From Candidatus Gastranaerophilales bacterium (lineage in GTDB: Bacteria > Cyanobacteriota > Vampirovibrionia > Gastranaerophilales > Gastranaerophilaceae), in contig CALURI010000009.1 in the NCBI GenBank assembly GCA_944323135.1, forward strand, positions 1-64,000: a DNA stretch of 64,000 nucleotides, read 5' to 3'. The position numbers and the translations under genes were made by a program. Position 1 is the first letter of the stretch; each line of letters begins with the position of its first letter. Positions 28,421 to 37,411 of this stretch are shown in pieces. Below the pieces are notes generated by a model. That model saw nothing but the letters and a program-made list of their open reading frames with translations, was not told where the DNA came from and ran no database searches.

Positions 28421-29365
28421 ATGAAAGAGTTCATCAAAAATCAAAAAGTTACATATAACCTAATGTCATTTACAGGTTTTAAAGCTCTTCTGATTTTTTC
28501 ACTTCTTACGGAAGGACCGAAATCTTATGAAGATATTAGTCAATATCTGCTTAATCATCCGTATTTAAGAGAAAAAATTTCTATTGACACTATGAGAGTA
28601 TACATAAACTCATTAAAAAGACTAGGGTGCGAAGTCAAAAGAATAAAAGGTGAAGACAAGATTTCACGATATTTTATTACAGAGCACCCGTTTGAATTAA
28701 AATTAACCCCTGAACAGATTCAAAGTGTAATCAAAGTATACAAAAGCATAGTCAAAAATATGGGCATAAAAGAAATTATTTCAATGGTTCATCTGTTTGA
28801 AAAAATAGGTAATTTAATTAAAAATCAAGAATTTGTAACAGAAATAAAAAAGTTTTCAATGCTTAAAGACATCAATATTAAGTTATTAGAAGAACTTGTT
28901 GAATGCTGCGATAAAAAAGAACAAATCGTAATTCTATATAATTCTCCAAATTCCGGTGAAAAAAATGTAGAATTAATTGCAGATAAACTGGAAAATTCAA
29001 ATGGTAAAATCTATCTATACGGCACAGGTTTTGAATACATGCAATATGGAAGTTTTCTTGTCAGTAGAATTGTTAAAATTAATGAAATAAAATTAAACTC
29101 TATTATACCTTCAAATATTCAAAGTTTCAAAATCATATATGAACTTAAATGCAACCCCAATAATGTTAAATTAAATGAAAATGAAAAAATTATAGAAAAG
29201 AATAATGATAAAACAATAATAGAAATAAATACATCAAACAAATTTTTAGCCAAACAAAGACTTTTAGAATACGGTCCTGTATGCAAAATACTTGAACCTG
29301 AAGACTTTAAAAAAGAATTTGTTAATCTTCTAAAAGATATGAAAGCGGGGTATTATTGTGGCTAA
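28421..29365 (+). CDS. WYL-type transcriptional regulator, first of a pair
   Basis: The 314-residue protein has an N-terminal winged-helix region (~15-85), a helical middle, a divergent WYL-like beta domain (~165-240) and a C-terminal WCX-like extension ending in RLLEYGPVCKILEPEDFKKEF. Such proteins sense a ligand, in some cases nucleic acid, and control transcription. Its ACGGGGA ribosome site is weak. It overlaps the second copy by eight bases. The tandem layout recalls actinobacterial PafB/PafC. Confidence 0.68.
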   Translation: MKEFIKNQKVTYNLMSFTGFKALLIFSLLTEGPKSYEDISQYLLNHPYLREKISIDTMRVYINSLKRLGCEVKRIKGEDKISRYFITEHPFELKLTPEQIQSVIKVYKSIVKNMGIKEIISMVHLFEKIGNLIKNQEFVTEIKKFSMLKDINIKLLEELVECCDKKEQIVILYNSPNSGEKNVELIADKLENSNGKIYLYGTGFEYMQYGSFLVSRIVKINEIKLNSIIPSNIQSFKIIYELKCNPNNVKLNENEKIIEKNNDKTIIEINTSNKFLAKQRLLEYGPVCKILEPEDFKKEFVNLLKDMKAGYYCG

Positions 29366-30287
29366 AAAATTAACTGAGAAATACAATGATTCCTGCATAA
29401 AATTATTTACCTTCATAAAAATGCTTTATGAAGGAGACGTTGAATTTAAAAAAGTAATTGATCTTTTATCCGACGGGAATTACGACGGAACTTCCAATAC
29501 ACATGTTACTCTTAATAAATATCTCAATGCTATGAAAATATTCGGCATTAAAGTAAAAAAAATTAAGGGTAAATATCACATGTTCAGCTCAATTTACAAA
29601 ATAAGACTTAATCTCGAAGATATAAAAAGCATAAACTTATTAAAAGAAGCCGGTTCAATTTTACCGGACGGAAAAAATAAAACAAATTTTGAAAGTTTCA
29701 TAAGAAATCTGGAAATGCGTTATGATGAGTTCGCTCAAAGTTTAGATCAAATTGCAAACAGCATACAAAATCTTAACCTGTCATTTTACAATTCCGAGAT
29801 GGTTGAACAAGTAAAAAGATGTGAAAAATTTTGCCAAGATAAACAAAAATTAGAAATCATATACACAAATGACAAAGGAGAAGAAATAAACATCTTATGT
29901 TCACCTATTGAACAAGTATACCAAAAAAGAAGAATATGCCTAAAAGTTCTTGGTTCGAACGGAAGTAGAATTTATGAAATTCCGATTGAAAATATAATAT
30001 CCGTCAAGCAATTACCATCAGCGTCTTCCACACAATCAATTCCCACAACTGTTGTCTACAGGATAAAAAACAGACTTGCAAGAAATTATAAATTAAGAGA
30101 TTGGGAAAGACTTGATAAAATAGAATCAGAAGGAAGTCATATAATAGTAAATAAAGATGAAGATTTGCATTCTCTTATAAAAAGGCTTATGAGATACGGA
30201 ACAGAATGCGAGATAATATCACCTAAATTTCTCAAAGAAGAAATGATTGAAAACATTAATAAAACTTTAGCTAATTATGAGCAGTAA
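29358..30287 (+). CDS. WYL-type transcriptional regulator, second of a pair
   Basis: The 309-residue protein repeats the architecture of its neighbour: N-terminal helix-turn-helix (~10-85), a linker, WYL domain around 165-225 (KLEIIYTNDKGEE and KRRICLKVLGSNG), and a C-terminal extension with LIKRLMRYGTECEIISPKFLKEEM. The two share low identity and look like an old duplication that acts as a heterodimer, which is inference. dnaE follows after 88 bases with its own promoter-like sequence. Confidence 0.72.
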   Translation: MAKKLTEKYNDSCIKLFTFIKMLYEGDVEFKKVIDLLSDGNYDGTSNTHVTLNKYLNAMKIFGIKVKKIKGKYHMFSSIYKIRLNLEDIKSINLLKEAGSILPDGKNKTNFESFIRNLEMRYDEFAQSLDQIANSIQNLNLSFYNSEMVEQVKRCEKFCQDKQKLEIIYTNDKGEEINILCSPIEQVYQKRRICLKVLGSNGSRIYEIPIENIISVKQLPSASSTQSIPTTVVYRIKNRLARNYKLRDWERLDKIESEGSHIIVNKDEDLHSLIKRLMRYGTECEIISPKFLKEEMIENINKTLANYEQ

Positions 30288-30375
30288 ACAATTCTAAACT
30301 TATTTATTAACTTAAAAAATTACATTATTTAACATTCAATTCCTTCTGTAATTTAGACATGCTAAAATTTTAAAT

Positions 30376-33300
30376 ATGGATAAGAATACACAATTCGTCC
30401 CCCTACATCTTCACAGTGAATTTTCACTGCTTGACGGGGCAATCAAGCTAAAAGAACTTTGTAATTTTGCAAAAGAAAATAACATGCCTGCCGTTGCAAT
30501 AACAGACCATGGTGTTATGTATGGGGCACTGGATTTATATTTGGAAGCAAAGGAAGCCGGAATTAAACCAATTATCGGTTGTGAGTTCTATGTCCATAAT
30601 GGAGATATAACAGAAAGAGATCCTAATAATAATCCAAGATATCACTTAATACTTTTAGCAAAAAACAATGAAGGCTATATGAACCTGGTAAAGCTGGCAT
30701 CAGATGCTGCTTGCAAAGGTTTTTACATGAAACCTCGTATTAATTTTGAATTACTAAAAGAACATCATGAAGGTGTTATTTGCTGTTCTGCCTGTTTAGG
30801 CGGCGAAGTTTTGCAAAACCTTTTAAAAGGTAATTATGAAGAAGCAAAAGCTGTAGCTAAACGATATAAAGATTTATTCGGAGATGACTATTATATAGAA
30901 CTTCAAGATCATGGACTTGAGGAACAAAAAAGAACAAATCCCGACTTAATTAAACTTGCAAAAGAGCTGGGTATCAAAATGATTATAACAAATGATTCCC
31001 ACTATTTACGAAAGGAAGATGCTGACTGGCATGATACCTTATTATGCATGCAAACGCAGTCAATGAAAGATGAAGAAAATCGTTTTCATTTTCCGAATAA
31101 CGAATTTTACGTAAAAACCGTATCTGAAATGCGTGATGCATTTAAATGGATGGACTCTGATACATTTGATGAATGCATAAAAAATACGGTGGATATAGCT
31201 GAACAATGTCACGTAACAATTAAATGGGAAGCGCCGTTACCTGATTTTCCTGTTCCGCCAAATCATACAACAGATTCATATTTAGAAGAGCTTGTCCAAA
31301 AGGGATTAAAAAAGAAATATAAAGAAGAAGAAATAACGCCGGAATTAAAAGAACGTGTAAAATATGAACTCGGGATTATTGAGAAAATGGGATTTTCAGC
31401 ATATTTCTTAATCACTTGGGATTTTATCCACTATGCTAAAACTCATGATATTCCGGTAGGACCAGGCAGAGGATCCGCAGCCGGCTCAGTTGTTGCATAC
31501 GCTCTTGATATCACTGACTTAGACCCAATCCGGCACCATCTATTGTTCGAAAGATTTTTAAACCCTGAACGTTTTAGTATGCCTGATATTGATACAGACT
31601 TTTGTATTGAAAAACGCGGAGAAGTTATTGATTATGTTGTAAAAAAATACGGTGAAGATAAAGTTTGCCAAATTATTACATTCAATACACTTGCTGCACG
31701 TAACGCTTTTAAAAGTGTTGCAAGAGTATTTGGTATGGAATATGCCAAAAGTAATAAAACAGCCTCTTTAATTGAAGATACAATTGAAGGTTCTATGATT
31801 GAAGGGTCAGAACTAAAAAATCTTTATGATACAGATCCTGAAATTAAAAGAGTAATAGACACAGCAAAATGCGTTGAAGGTATAAAATGCGGATTCGGCA
31901 TGCACGCTGCCGGAGTAATTATCTCATACAAACCTCTTGACCAAATTGTACCTGTTCAACCTTCAAAAGATGGTATAATCACCACACAATATCACAGAGA
32001 AATCCTGGAAAAAATGAAACTTTTAAAAATGGACTTTCTAGGACTTCGAAATCTCACAATGATTCACAAAACTGTTAAACTTGTGAAAAGATGTCAAGGT
32101 ATAGATGTGGATATAAACCATATCCCACTTGATGATAAGCCAACATACGATATGCTTGTACGTGGAGAAACTGTCGGAGTTTTCCAACTTGAATCTTCAG
32201 GGATGACAAATTTGGTAAAAAAATTAAAACCTGACGTTTTTGAAGATTTAGGAGCTTTAGTTGCTCTATTCAGACCTGGTCCGCTAGGTTCAGGAATGGT
32301 TGATGACTTTGTGGAAAGAAAACATGGTCGTCAGGCAATCACATATGCTCACCCAAGACTTGAACCAATTCTAAAAGATACATACGGGACAATGGTTTAC
32401 CAAGAACAGATTATGCAAATCTTTCAGGTTATGGCTGATTACTCTTTAGGTCAAGCAGACCAAGTACGCCGTATGATGGGGCACAAAGATCCAGTTGCTA
32501 TGGCTGCGCAAAAAGGGAAACTTGTTGAAGGCTCTGCAAAATACGGCATGAAAAAAGAAGATGCAGAAGATTTATTTGAAAAAATAGAAAATTTTGCACA
32601 ATACTGTTTTAACAGGGCTCACTCATCCGCATACGCATTTGTAGCTTATCAAACAGCATATCTAAAATGTCATTATCCCGTTGAATATTTATCAGCCCTA
32701 TTATCCAGTGTCGCGGGCGATCAGGATAAAACTCAAGCTTATATTGAAGAAGCACTGAAATACGGAATAAAAGTTTTGCCTCCTGATATTAATAAATCTT
32801 ATCTTGAATATGCTCCTGACGGACATAATATCAGATTTGGACTTGCATCAATTAAACAAGTCGGAGAAGGCGTAATTGAAGAAATTATTAAAGAAAGAGA
32901 AGAAAACGGAGATTATAAATCAATATATGATTACATTAAACGCCTTGATACTAAATGTTCCAACAAAAAAACTCTTGAAGGCTTAATAAAAGCCGGCGCA
33001 TTTTCATCAATCGAAAAAAGTCGAAAACAACTATGGGATAATATCGAATATATAACAGCAACAGCCTCAAAAGAATCAAAAGCAAAAGAATCAGGTCAAG
33101 GCAGTTTATTTGATATGCTTGGAGATACATCCGCAATAGAAGATGCGAAATTTCAACTTTCAGGCTCAGATGAAGAGTATGACGCAAGAACTTTACAGAA
33201 TTTTGAAAAAGAATTTTTGGGCTTTTATGTAACAAGTCACCCTCTATCAACAATTAGAGATAAATTACCATTTTTAATGACTCATAAAATTTCCGAAATA

Positions 33301-33855
33301 CCTGATTTACCAAATGAAAAGATTGTAACAATCTGCGGACTTGTAACTACAATGAGGCAAATACCGACCAAAAAAGATCCTACAAAATTTATACGCTTTT
33401 TAACCATTGAAGATTTATCAGGGAAAATAGAAGTTATTGCATTTAATGGAAAAATTGCAGAATATGGTGATATCCTGCAAAGTGAACAACGTGTAATTAT
33501 TTCAGGGAAAGTTAACAGAAGATCTGATGACGAACCTCCTTCTTTAATTGTAGAAACAGTTAAAACAGTAGACAACTCAAATATTTTTACAATAACACTT
33601 CTTGATGACTTTAAATTTGAAGAAGTTGTACTTTTAAAAAATATTCTCTGTCAACATTCAGGCTCAGATCCTGTAATGTTTAAGCTAAAAGATATAGATA
33701 CAGATGTAAAAATCTTATCAGCATCAATTTTTTGGGTAGAAAGTTCAAATGAATTAGTAAATCAATTAAAAAAACAATTTGGTGAAAGGCTTGAAACCAG
33801 TATAAGTTCTATGGATACAAGTGAAGAACAACAAAAAGAACCAACCGTAGTATAA
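30376..33855 (+). CDS. dnaE: DNA polymerase III alpha subunit
   Basis: This is the replicative polymerase. The 1159-residue protein has the PHP domain (His11/His13 in LHLHSEFSLLDG, ITDHGVMYG), palm with the catalytic pair Asp404/Asp406 (PDIDTDF), thumb/fingers (CFNRAHSSAYAF), helix-hairpin-helix, and C-terminal OB fold (KIVTICGLVTTMRQ). It has the order of E. coli DnaE. No Shine-Dalgarno is present; TGCTAAAAT lies seven bases before the ATG, so a leaderless transcript is possible. Confidence 0.97.
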   Translation: MDKNTQFVPLHLHSEFSLLDGAIKLKELCNFAKENNMPAVAITDHGVMYGALDLYLEAKEAGIKPIIGCEFYVHNGDITERDPNNNPRYHLILLAKNNEGYMNLVKLASDAACKGFYMKPRINFELLKEHHEGVICCSACLGGEVLQNLLKGNYEEAKAVAKRYKDLFGDDYYIELQDHGLEEQKRTNPDLIKLAKELGIKMIITNDSHYLRKEDADWHDTLLCMQTQSMKDEENRFHFPNNEFYVKTVSEMRDAFKWMDSDTFDECIKNTVDIAEQCHVTIKWEAPLPDFPVPPNHTTDSYLEELVQKGLKKKYKEEEITPELKERVKYELGIIEKMGFSAYFLITWDFIHYAKTHDIPVGPGRGSAAGSVVAYALDITDLDPIRHHLLFERFLNPERFSMPDIDTDFCIEKRGEVIDYVVKKYGEDKVCQIITFNTLAARNAFKSVARVFGMEYAKSNKTASLIEDTIEGSMIEGSELKNLYDTDPEIKRVIDTAKCVEGIKCGFGMHAAGVIISYKPLDQIVPVQPSKDGIITTQYHREILEKMKLLKMDFLGLRNLTMIHKTVKLVKRCQGIDVDINHIPLDDKPTYDMLVRGETVGVFQLESSGMTNLVKKLKPDVFEDLGALVALFRPGPLGSGMVDDFVERKHGRQAITYAHPRLEPILKDTYGTMVYQEQIMQIFQVMADYSLGQADQVRRMMGHKDPVAMAAQKGKLVEGSAKYGMKKEDAEDLFEKIENFAQYCFNRAHSSAYAFVAYQTAYLKCHYPVEYLSALLSSVAGDQDKTQAYIEEALKYGIKVLPPDINKSYLEYAPDGHNIRFGLASIKQVGEGVIEEIIKEREENGDYKSIYDYIKRLDTKCSNKKTLEGLIKAGAFSSIEKSRKQLWDNIEYITATASKESKAKESGQGSLFDMLGDTSAIEDAKFQLSGSDEEYDARTLQNFEKEFLGFYVTSHPLSTIRDKLPFLMTHKISEIPDLPNEKIVTICGLVTTMRQIPTKKDPTKFIRFLTIEDLSGKIEVIAFNGKIAEYGDILQSEQRVIISGKVNRRSDDEPPSLIVETVKTVDNSNIFTITLLDDFKFEEVVLLKNILCQHSGSDPVMFKLKDIDTDVKILSASIFWVESSNELVNQLKKQFGERLETSISSMDTSEEQQKEPTVV

Positions 33856-33872
33856 AATAATAAAAAAAAGAC

Positions 33873-33900
33873 TTGCAAAAAAAAAATGTTTATGTAATAC
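33873..33900 (+). promoter_or_regulatory. Promoter for tRNA-Gly(GCC)
   Basis: TTGCAA and TAATAC are 16 bases apart, placed just before the tRNA gene at 33918. Confidence 0.5.
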
Positions 33901-33917
33901 TAAATTAGTAGCCCAAT

Positions 33918-33992
33918 GCGGGGGTAATTCAGTGGTAGAATGCCTCCTTGCCAAGGAGGATGTCGCGAGTTCGAGCCTCGTCTCCCGCTCCA
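33918..33992 (+). tRNA. tRNA-Gly (anticodon GCC)
   Basis: A full cloverleaf is visible: acceptor GCGGGGG with CTCCCGC, anticodon stem CTCC/GGAG around loop TTGCCAA, and T-loop GTTCGAG. CCA is encoded. Confidence 0.95.
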
Positions 33993-33994
33993 TT

Positions 33995-34025
33995 AAAAAG
34001 ACCCAATATAAATTGGGTCTTTTTA
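33995..34025 (+). terminator. Terminator after tRNA-Gly(GCC)
   Basis: A 12-bp stem (AAAAGACCCAAT with ATTGGGTCTTTT) with a four-base loop ends in Ts. Confidence 0.9.
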
Positions 34026-34250
34026 ATTTATTGAGATATTTGCGAGGAGTTGCCAATTGCAAGTTCGACGGATTTGCTGACGGATGGGGCGAACGAAGTG
34101 AAACAAATCAGAATAGCTAACAGATTGAACATACTGTGGCAATGCCACTAATGCAAAATTCTGTGAGCGTGGAGCAAATCAAAAAGAAGCCTCGCCTCCC
34201 GTTTCATAAAAAAATGGCTGAAAATAGGGCTCTTTTTTATTTTCATATAC
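34026..34250 (+). other. Intergenic stretch with a tRNA-Gly 3' relic
   Basis: This 225-base stretch has no convincing gene. At 34188-34207 it carries a decayed copy of the 3' end of tRNA-Gly(GCC), 17 of 20 bases matching 33974-33993. A perfect GTGGC/GCCAC hairpin sits at 34136-34148. The rest looks like tRNA-flanking debris. Confidence 0.5.
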
Positions 34251-34279
34251 TTGCATGATTTTATTAAATTTGCTAAAAT
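34251..34279 (+). promoter_or_regulatory. Promoter for tRNA-Gly(CCC)
   Basis: TTGCAT and TAAAAT are exactly 17 bases apart, 27 bases before the tRNA gene. Confidence 0.6.
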
Positions 34280-34305
34280 AACATCGTTATATAGTTCAAT
34301 ATTAT

Positions 34306-34377
34306 GCGGAAGTAATTCAGTGGTAGAATGCAACCTTCCCAAGGTTGACGTCGCGGGTTCGAGTCCCGTCTTCCGCT
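34306..34377 (+). tRNA. tRNA-Gly (anticodon CCC)
   Basis: Acceptor GCGGAAG pairs with CTTCCGC. Anticodon stem CAACC/GGTTG holds loop TTCCCAA. The T-loop is GTTCGAG. CCA is not encoded. The gene ends 19 bases before the next coding start. Confidence 0.94.
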
Positions 34378-34396
34378 TATTTTAATGAGGGGAAAT

Positions 34397-36007
34397 ATGA
34401 AAAAGAAAGAATATATTATTTTTGGCTTAACAATTCTACTTGCGATTATTTTAAGAATATTATTTATCGATAAACCTGCAGGATTTTGGCACAATGAAAT
34501 GGTTATGTATAATCAAACTATCGCAGGAGGGCCTTTAGACATTATTAAAGCGGCAGTTGATGCTGATGTTCATTTCCCTTTATATCAACTCATGCTTGCA
34601 GTGTGGATGAAAATTTTTGGAAATGGAGATATAACTATAAGATTATTTTCAGTCCTTGCCGGAGTTTTAAATGTAGTTATGGCATTTTTTGTCGGTAAAG
34701 AAATTAAAAATAACAAAACCGGAAACATTTTTGCATTCTTAACAGCTATAAATTCAACTTTAATCTTCTACTCTCAAGAAGTTAAATTTTATATATTTTT
34801 AGCATTATTTGTAACAATATCGCTGTATTTTATAATTAGAATTCTAAAATATAATAAAAATATTGACTACGCGGGCTATATCATATCTAATGCAGCGATA
34901 GTCTACACATTTACTATTGGAGTTTTATATGTTATTGCACAAGGGATTATTGTGCTTGCATATATTTTATGGAAAAACAAAGATATTTTAAAAAGATTTT
35001 TGATATCAAATATTATATTAATTGGTATTATATCTCCTTTTGCAATTTATATATTAACTCACATGGATAAATATGAAGGCGCAAATTGGATATTCACAAG
35101 TAATATTTATACAACATTTGTTTTAATTCAAAATTATTTTTCACCATATTTAATAGGTATTTATAACAATCCAAAAATTTACATTCCTACTTTCGGAATT
35201 CTACAAATAATATTTATTTATATTCCAGTAGGGATTGCAATATTTTCAATGTACAAAGCAATTAAAGCAGACAACAGAAATTATTTAATATTGGCACTAC
35301 CACTTTTGTTCCTCACTTTTGAAATAATTTTATGCATGAATAGCGGTCTTAGAATGCTTACAAGATACACAATTCTGGCAATTTGTCCATTCCTTTTGCT
35401 TGTAAGCTTAGGCTTAAATGAACTAAGTAAAAAAACACTTAAAATATTAATAAGCTATCTTCTGATAATTAATATATTCTATCTTGTCTTATCTCCGATA
35501 AGTGCCGTAAGAGGATACAGGGAATTAGGAGAAAAACCTACAGCAATTGTATTAAATAACAATAAAATAAATGATAATGACACTATAATTCTGGCGCTAA
35601 GAAAAAATGATTTTGATAAATACTTACCAAACTATCAAGGAAGGGAATTCAGTATTCTCCAAGATTTTGTCCATCAACCGTATTCGATGAATTCTCAAGT
35701 TCAAGATAAATATGAGAAATACAAAGATTACGTTTTAAATAAAGAATTAATAAATCAAGACTTTGAAAAAGATTTTGTAAAAAAAGTAATTGAACCTATG
35801 AATAAACAATCCCGAATTTTCTATATATGGGATGAAAATTATAATTCTTACCCGCTAAAAACATTAGAAGAATATAAAGAAATACCTGTAATGACAGGCA
35901 GTATTTCGAGGATGAATGCAGAAGCATTTATGATTTGCCAAAAATATTTAAAAATAAAATCAGCAACAAAACTAAAATATTACAGAATTTTTATTTTTGA
36001 AAAATAA
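34397..36007 (+). CDS. Membrane glycosyltransferase of the GT39/ArnT-like type
   Basis: The 536-residue protein (from the ATG at 34397, chosen because AGGGGA lies just upstream) has about ten to twelve membrane segments in its first 370 residues and a soluble C-terminal part. The first loop has FWHNEM followed by DADVHFPLYQLML, in the place of the acidic catalytic loop of GT-C enzymes such as ArnT and PMT. It probably transfers a sugar from a polyprenyl-phosphate donor to an outer-surface acceptor. The acceptor is unknown. Confidence 0.78.
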   Translation: MKKKEYIIFGLTILLAIILRILFIDKPAGFWHNEMVMYNQTIAGGPLDIIKAAVDADVHFPLYQLMLAVWMKIFGNGDITIRLFSVLAGVLNVVMAFFVGKEIKNNKTGNIFAFLTAINSTLIFYSQEVKFYIFLALFVTISLYFIIRILKYNKNIDYAGYIISNAAIVYTFTIGVLYVIAQGIIVLAYILWKNKDILKRFLISNIILIGIISPFAIYILTHMDKYEGANWIFTSNIYTTFVLIQNYFSPYLIGIYNNPKIYIPTFGILQIIFIYIPVGIAIFSMYKAIKADNRNYLILALPLLFLTFEIILCMNSGLRMLTRYTILAICPFLLLVSLGLNELSKKTLKILISYLLIINIFYLVLSPISAVRGYRELGEKPTAIVLNNNKINDNDTIILALRKNDFDKYLPNYQGREFSILQDFVHQPYSMNSQVQDKYEKYKDYVLNKELINQDFEKDFVKKVIEPMNKQSRIFYIWDENYNSYPLKTLEEYKEIPVMTGSISRMNAEAFMICQKYLKIKSATKLKYYRIFIFEK

Positions 36008-36009
36008 AT

Positions 36010-36351
36010 CTACCATTTTTTAAATATAAAAAATGCGGCAAAAACAATAAAAATAAATCCGACAAGGTAATTCCAGCGAAATTCTTCTTTAAGGTACAGA
36101 ACGGAAAACACACTGAAAACAACAAGTGTTATAATTTCCTGAATAGTTTTTAATTGAGCAGCTGAATACACACTACTTCCGATTCTGTTTGCAGGAACTT
36201 GAAAACAATATTCAAAAAAAGCAATTCCCCAGCTAATAAGAATAACCGCCCAAAGGGCAGCAGATTTGTGTTTTAAATGCCCATACCAGGCAAAAGTCAT
36301 AAATATATTAGAAATTGTTAAAAGCAAAATCGGAGTAAAATACCTTGTCAT
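36010..36351 (-). CDS. DUF486/DMT-family small membrane protein
   Basis: The 113-residue, four-helix membrane protein has the DUF486 signature FFEYCFQVPANRIG in the second helix. These proteins belong to the drug/metabolite transporter superfamily and probably work as dimers; no substrate is established to my knowledge. It is convergent with the glycosyltransferase, two bases apart. Confidence 0.85.
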   Translation of the reverse strand: MTRYFTPILLLTISNIFMTFAWYGHLKHKSAALWAVILISWGIAFFEYCFQVPANRIGSSVYSAAQLKTIQEIITLVVFSVFSVLYLKEEFRWNYLVGFIFIVFAAFFIFKKW

Positions 36352-36406
36352 CTTTAATTACCTTTCAAAATTCAAAATTATTATACATCAAATAAGAAAG
36401 ATAGTA

Positions 36407-36435
36407 TTGACATTTAAATATTTTCTTAATAAAAT
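36407..36435 (+). promoter_or_regulatory. Consensus promoter for the tRNA-Thr/Thr/Tyr cluster
   Basis: A perfect TTGACA and TAAAAT with a 17-base gap lie 14 bases before tRNA-Thr(TGT). Confidence 0.75.
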
Positions 36436-36449
36436 AGTACATGTGACTT

Positions 36450-36521
36450 GCCGACTTGGCTCAATGGTAGAGCAACGGTTTTGTAAACCGTAGGTTGTAG
36501 GTTCGATTCCTATAGTCGGCA
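36450..36521 (+). tRNA. tRNA-Thr (anticodon TGT)
   Basis: Acceptor GCCGACT pairs with AGTCGGC. Anticodon stem ACGGT/ACCGT holds loop TTTGTAA. The T-loop is GTTCGAT. CCA is not encoded. Confidence 0.95.
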
Positions 36522-36552
36522 TTTTTCTTGAAAATCAAATAACATTTAATAT

Positions 36553-36572
36553 ATTTGAGCCTTAGTGGCGAT
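36553..36572 (+). other. Relic of the 5' end of a tRNA-Thr gene
   Basis: ATTTGAGCCTTAGTGGCGAT repeats, with few changes, the flank and first bases of the tRNA-Thr(GGT) gene at 36623. The copy breaks off inside the D arm, leaving a non-functional stub between two working tRNA-Thr genes. Confidence 0.5.
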
Positions 36573-36622
36573 GCTCCACAAGACAAATGTTTGTTAAGTG
36601 GAAACTAAGTTAACTTATTTGA

Positions 36623-36694
36623 GCCTTTGTGGCGCAGGGGTAGCGCACTCCCTTGGTAAGGGAGAGGCCACGGGTTCAAATCCCGTCAAAGGCA
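36623..36694 (+). tRNA. tRNA-Thr (anticodon GGT)
   Basis: Acceptor GCCTTTG pairs with CAAAGGC. Anticodon stem TCCC/GGGA holds loop TTGGTAA. The T-loop is GTTCAAA. CCA is not encoded. Confidence 0.95.
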
Positions 36695-36712
36695 TTTTTG
36701 AAAATTTAATAT

Positions 36713-36798
<86 letters not shown>

Positions 36799-36802
36799 TT
36801 TT

Positions 36803-36831
36803 AAAAGATTTCCGAATAGGGAATCTTTTTT
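36803..36831 (+). terminator. Terminator of the tRNA cluster
   Basis: AAAAGATTTCC pairs with GGGAATCTTTT (one G-U) around a five-base loop, followed by Ts. The next ~140 bases, to the convergent gene at 36972, hold nothing I can identify. Confidence 0.85.
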
Positions 36832-36971
36832 GTTTGCAGAAGTGAGATGAGAAGTACCATCAGTGGTTCAAGCGGGAGCAAGCTGAGGCTGAAATATTTT
36901 GCAAAAGATGTTATCTTGAACTTTCATTTTGTATTCAATAAAATAAGTTTTTACTATATTTCAAAAAATTT

Positions 36972-37361
36972 CTATTTTATTTGCTCCGGAGTAATTATCC
37001 ATAAATCAATATTGTGATAGTTGGCAACTGACCTAACACGATTTATATATTTTTCATCACTTTGACCATTTTCAGATATCAAAACAATTCCTGCTTTTTT
37101 ATGCAACTTTTCTCCATAATACAAAGATTGTCCGATACTTTCTGCCCACTTTTTTGTAAAATCAAATTCAATTGCATGAGTTTGTGTTACACAATCAACC
37201 CTTGTTTTATCAGGCAAAATAACCTCTGTTATACCGTCATTAGTCCTGCACCATGCATTTTGATATTCTTTTTCATAATACTTATGAGTTTTAGGTGTAG
37301 CAGCATACACAGATATTGAAATTATATTCATTATTAAAATCAACAATAAAAATTGCTTCAT
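36972..37361 (-). CDS. Exported protein with a PD-(D/E)XK-nuclease-like motif
   Basis: The 129-residue protein has a signal peptide (MKQFLLLILIMNIISISVYA, cleavage near YAA-TP). The mature part carries RVDCVTQTHAIEFDFTKKWAESIGQ, in which an Asp, then a Glu-x-Asp, then Lys, fit the D-(E)xK pattern of restriction-endonuclease-fold proteins, followed by the typical Gln-Leu-x-Tyr helix. Whether it cleaves DNA is unknown. A TATGAT ends six bases before the ATG and no Shine-Dalgarno is seen, so its mRNA may be leaderless. Confidence 0.6.
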   Translation of the reverse strand: MKQFLLLILIMNIISISVYAATPKTHKYYEKEYQNAWCRTNDGITEVILPDKTRVDCVTQTHAIEFDFTKKWAESIGQSLYYGEKLHKKAGIVLISENGQSDEKYINRVRSVANYHNIDLWIITPEQIK

Positions 37362-37411
37362 GAACTAATCATACATTTTTTTTGATAATTATAAAATTAG
37401 CTGAATGTTTA

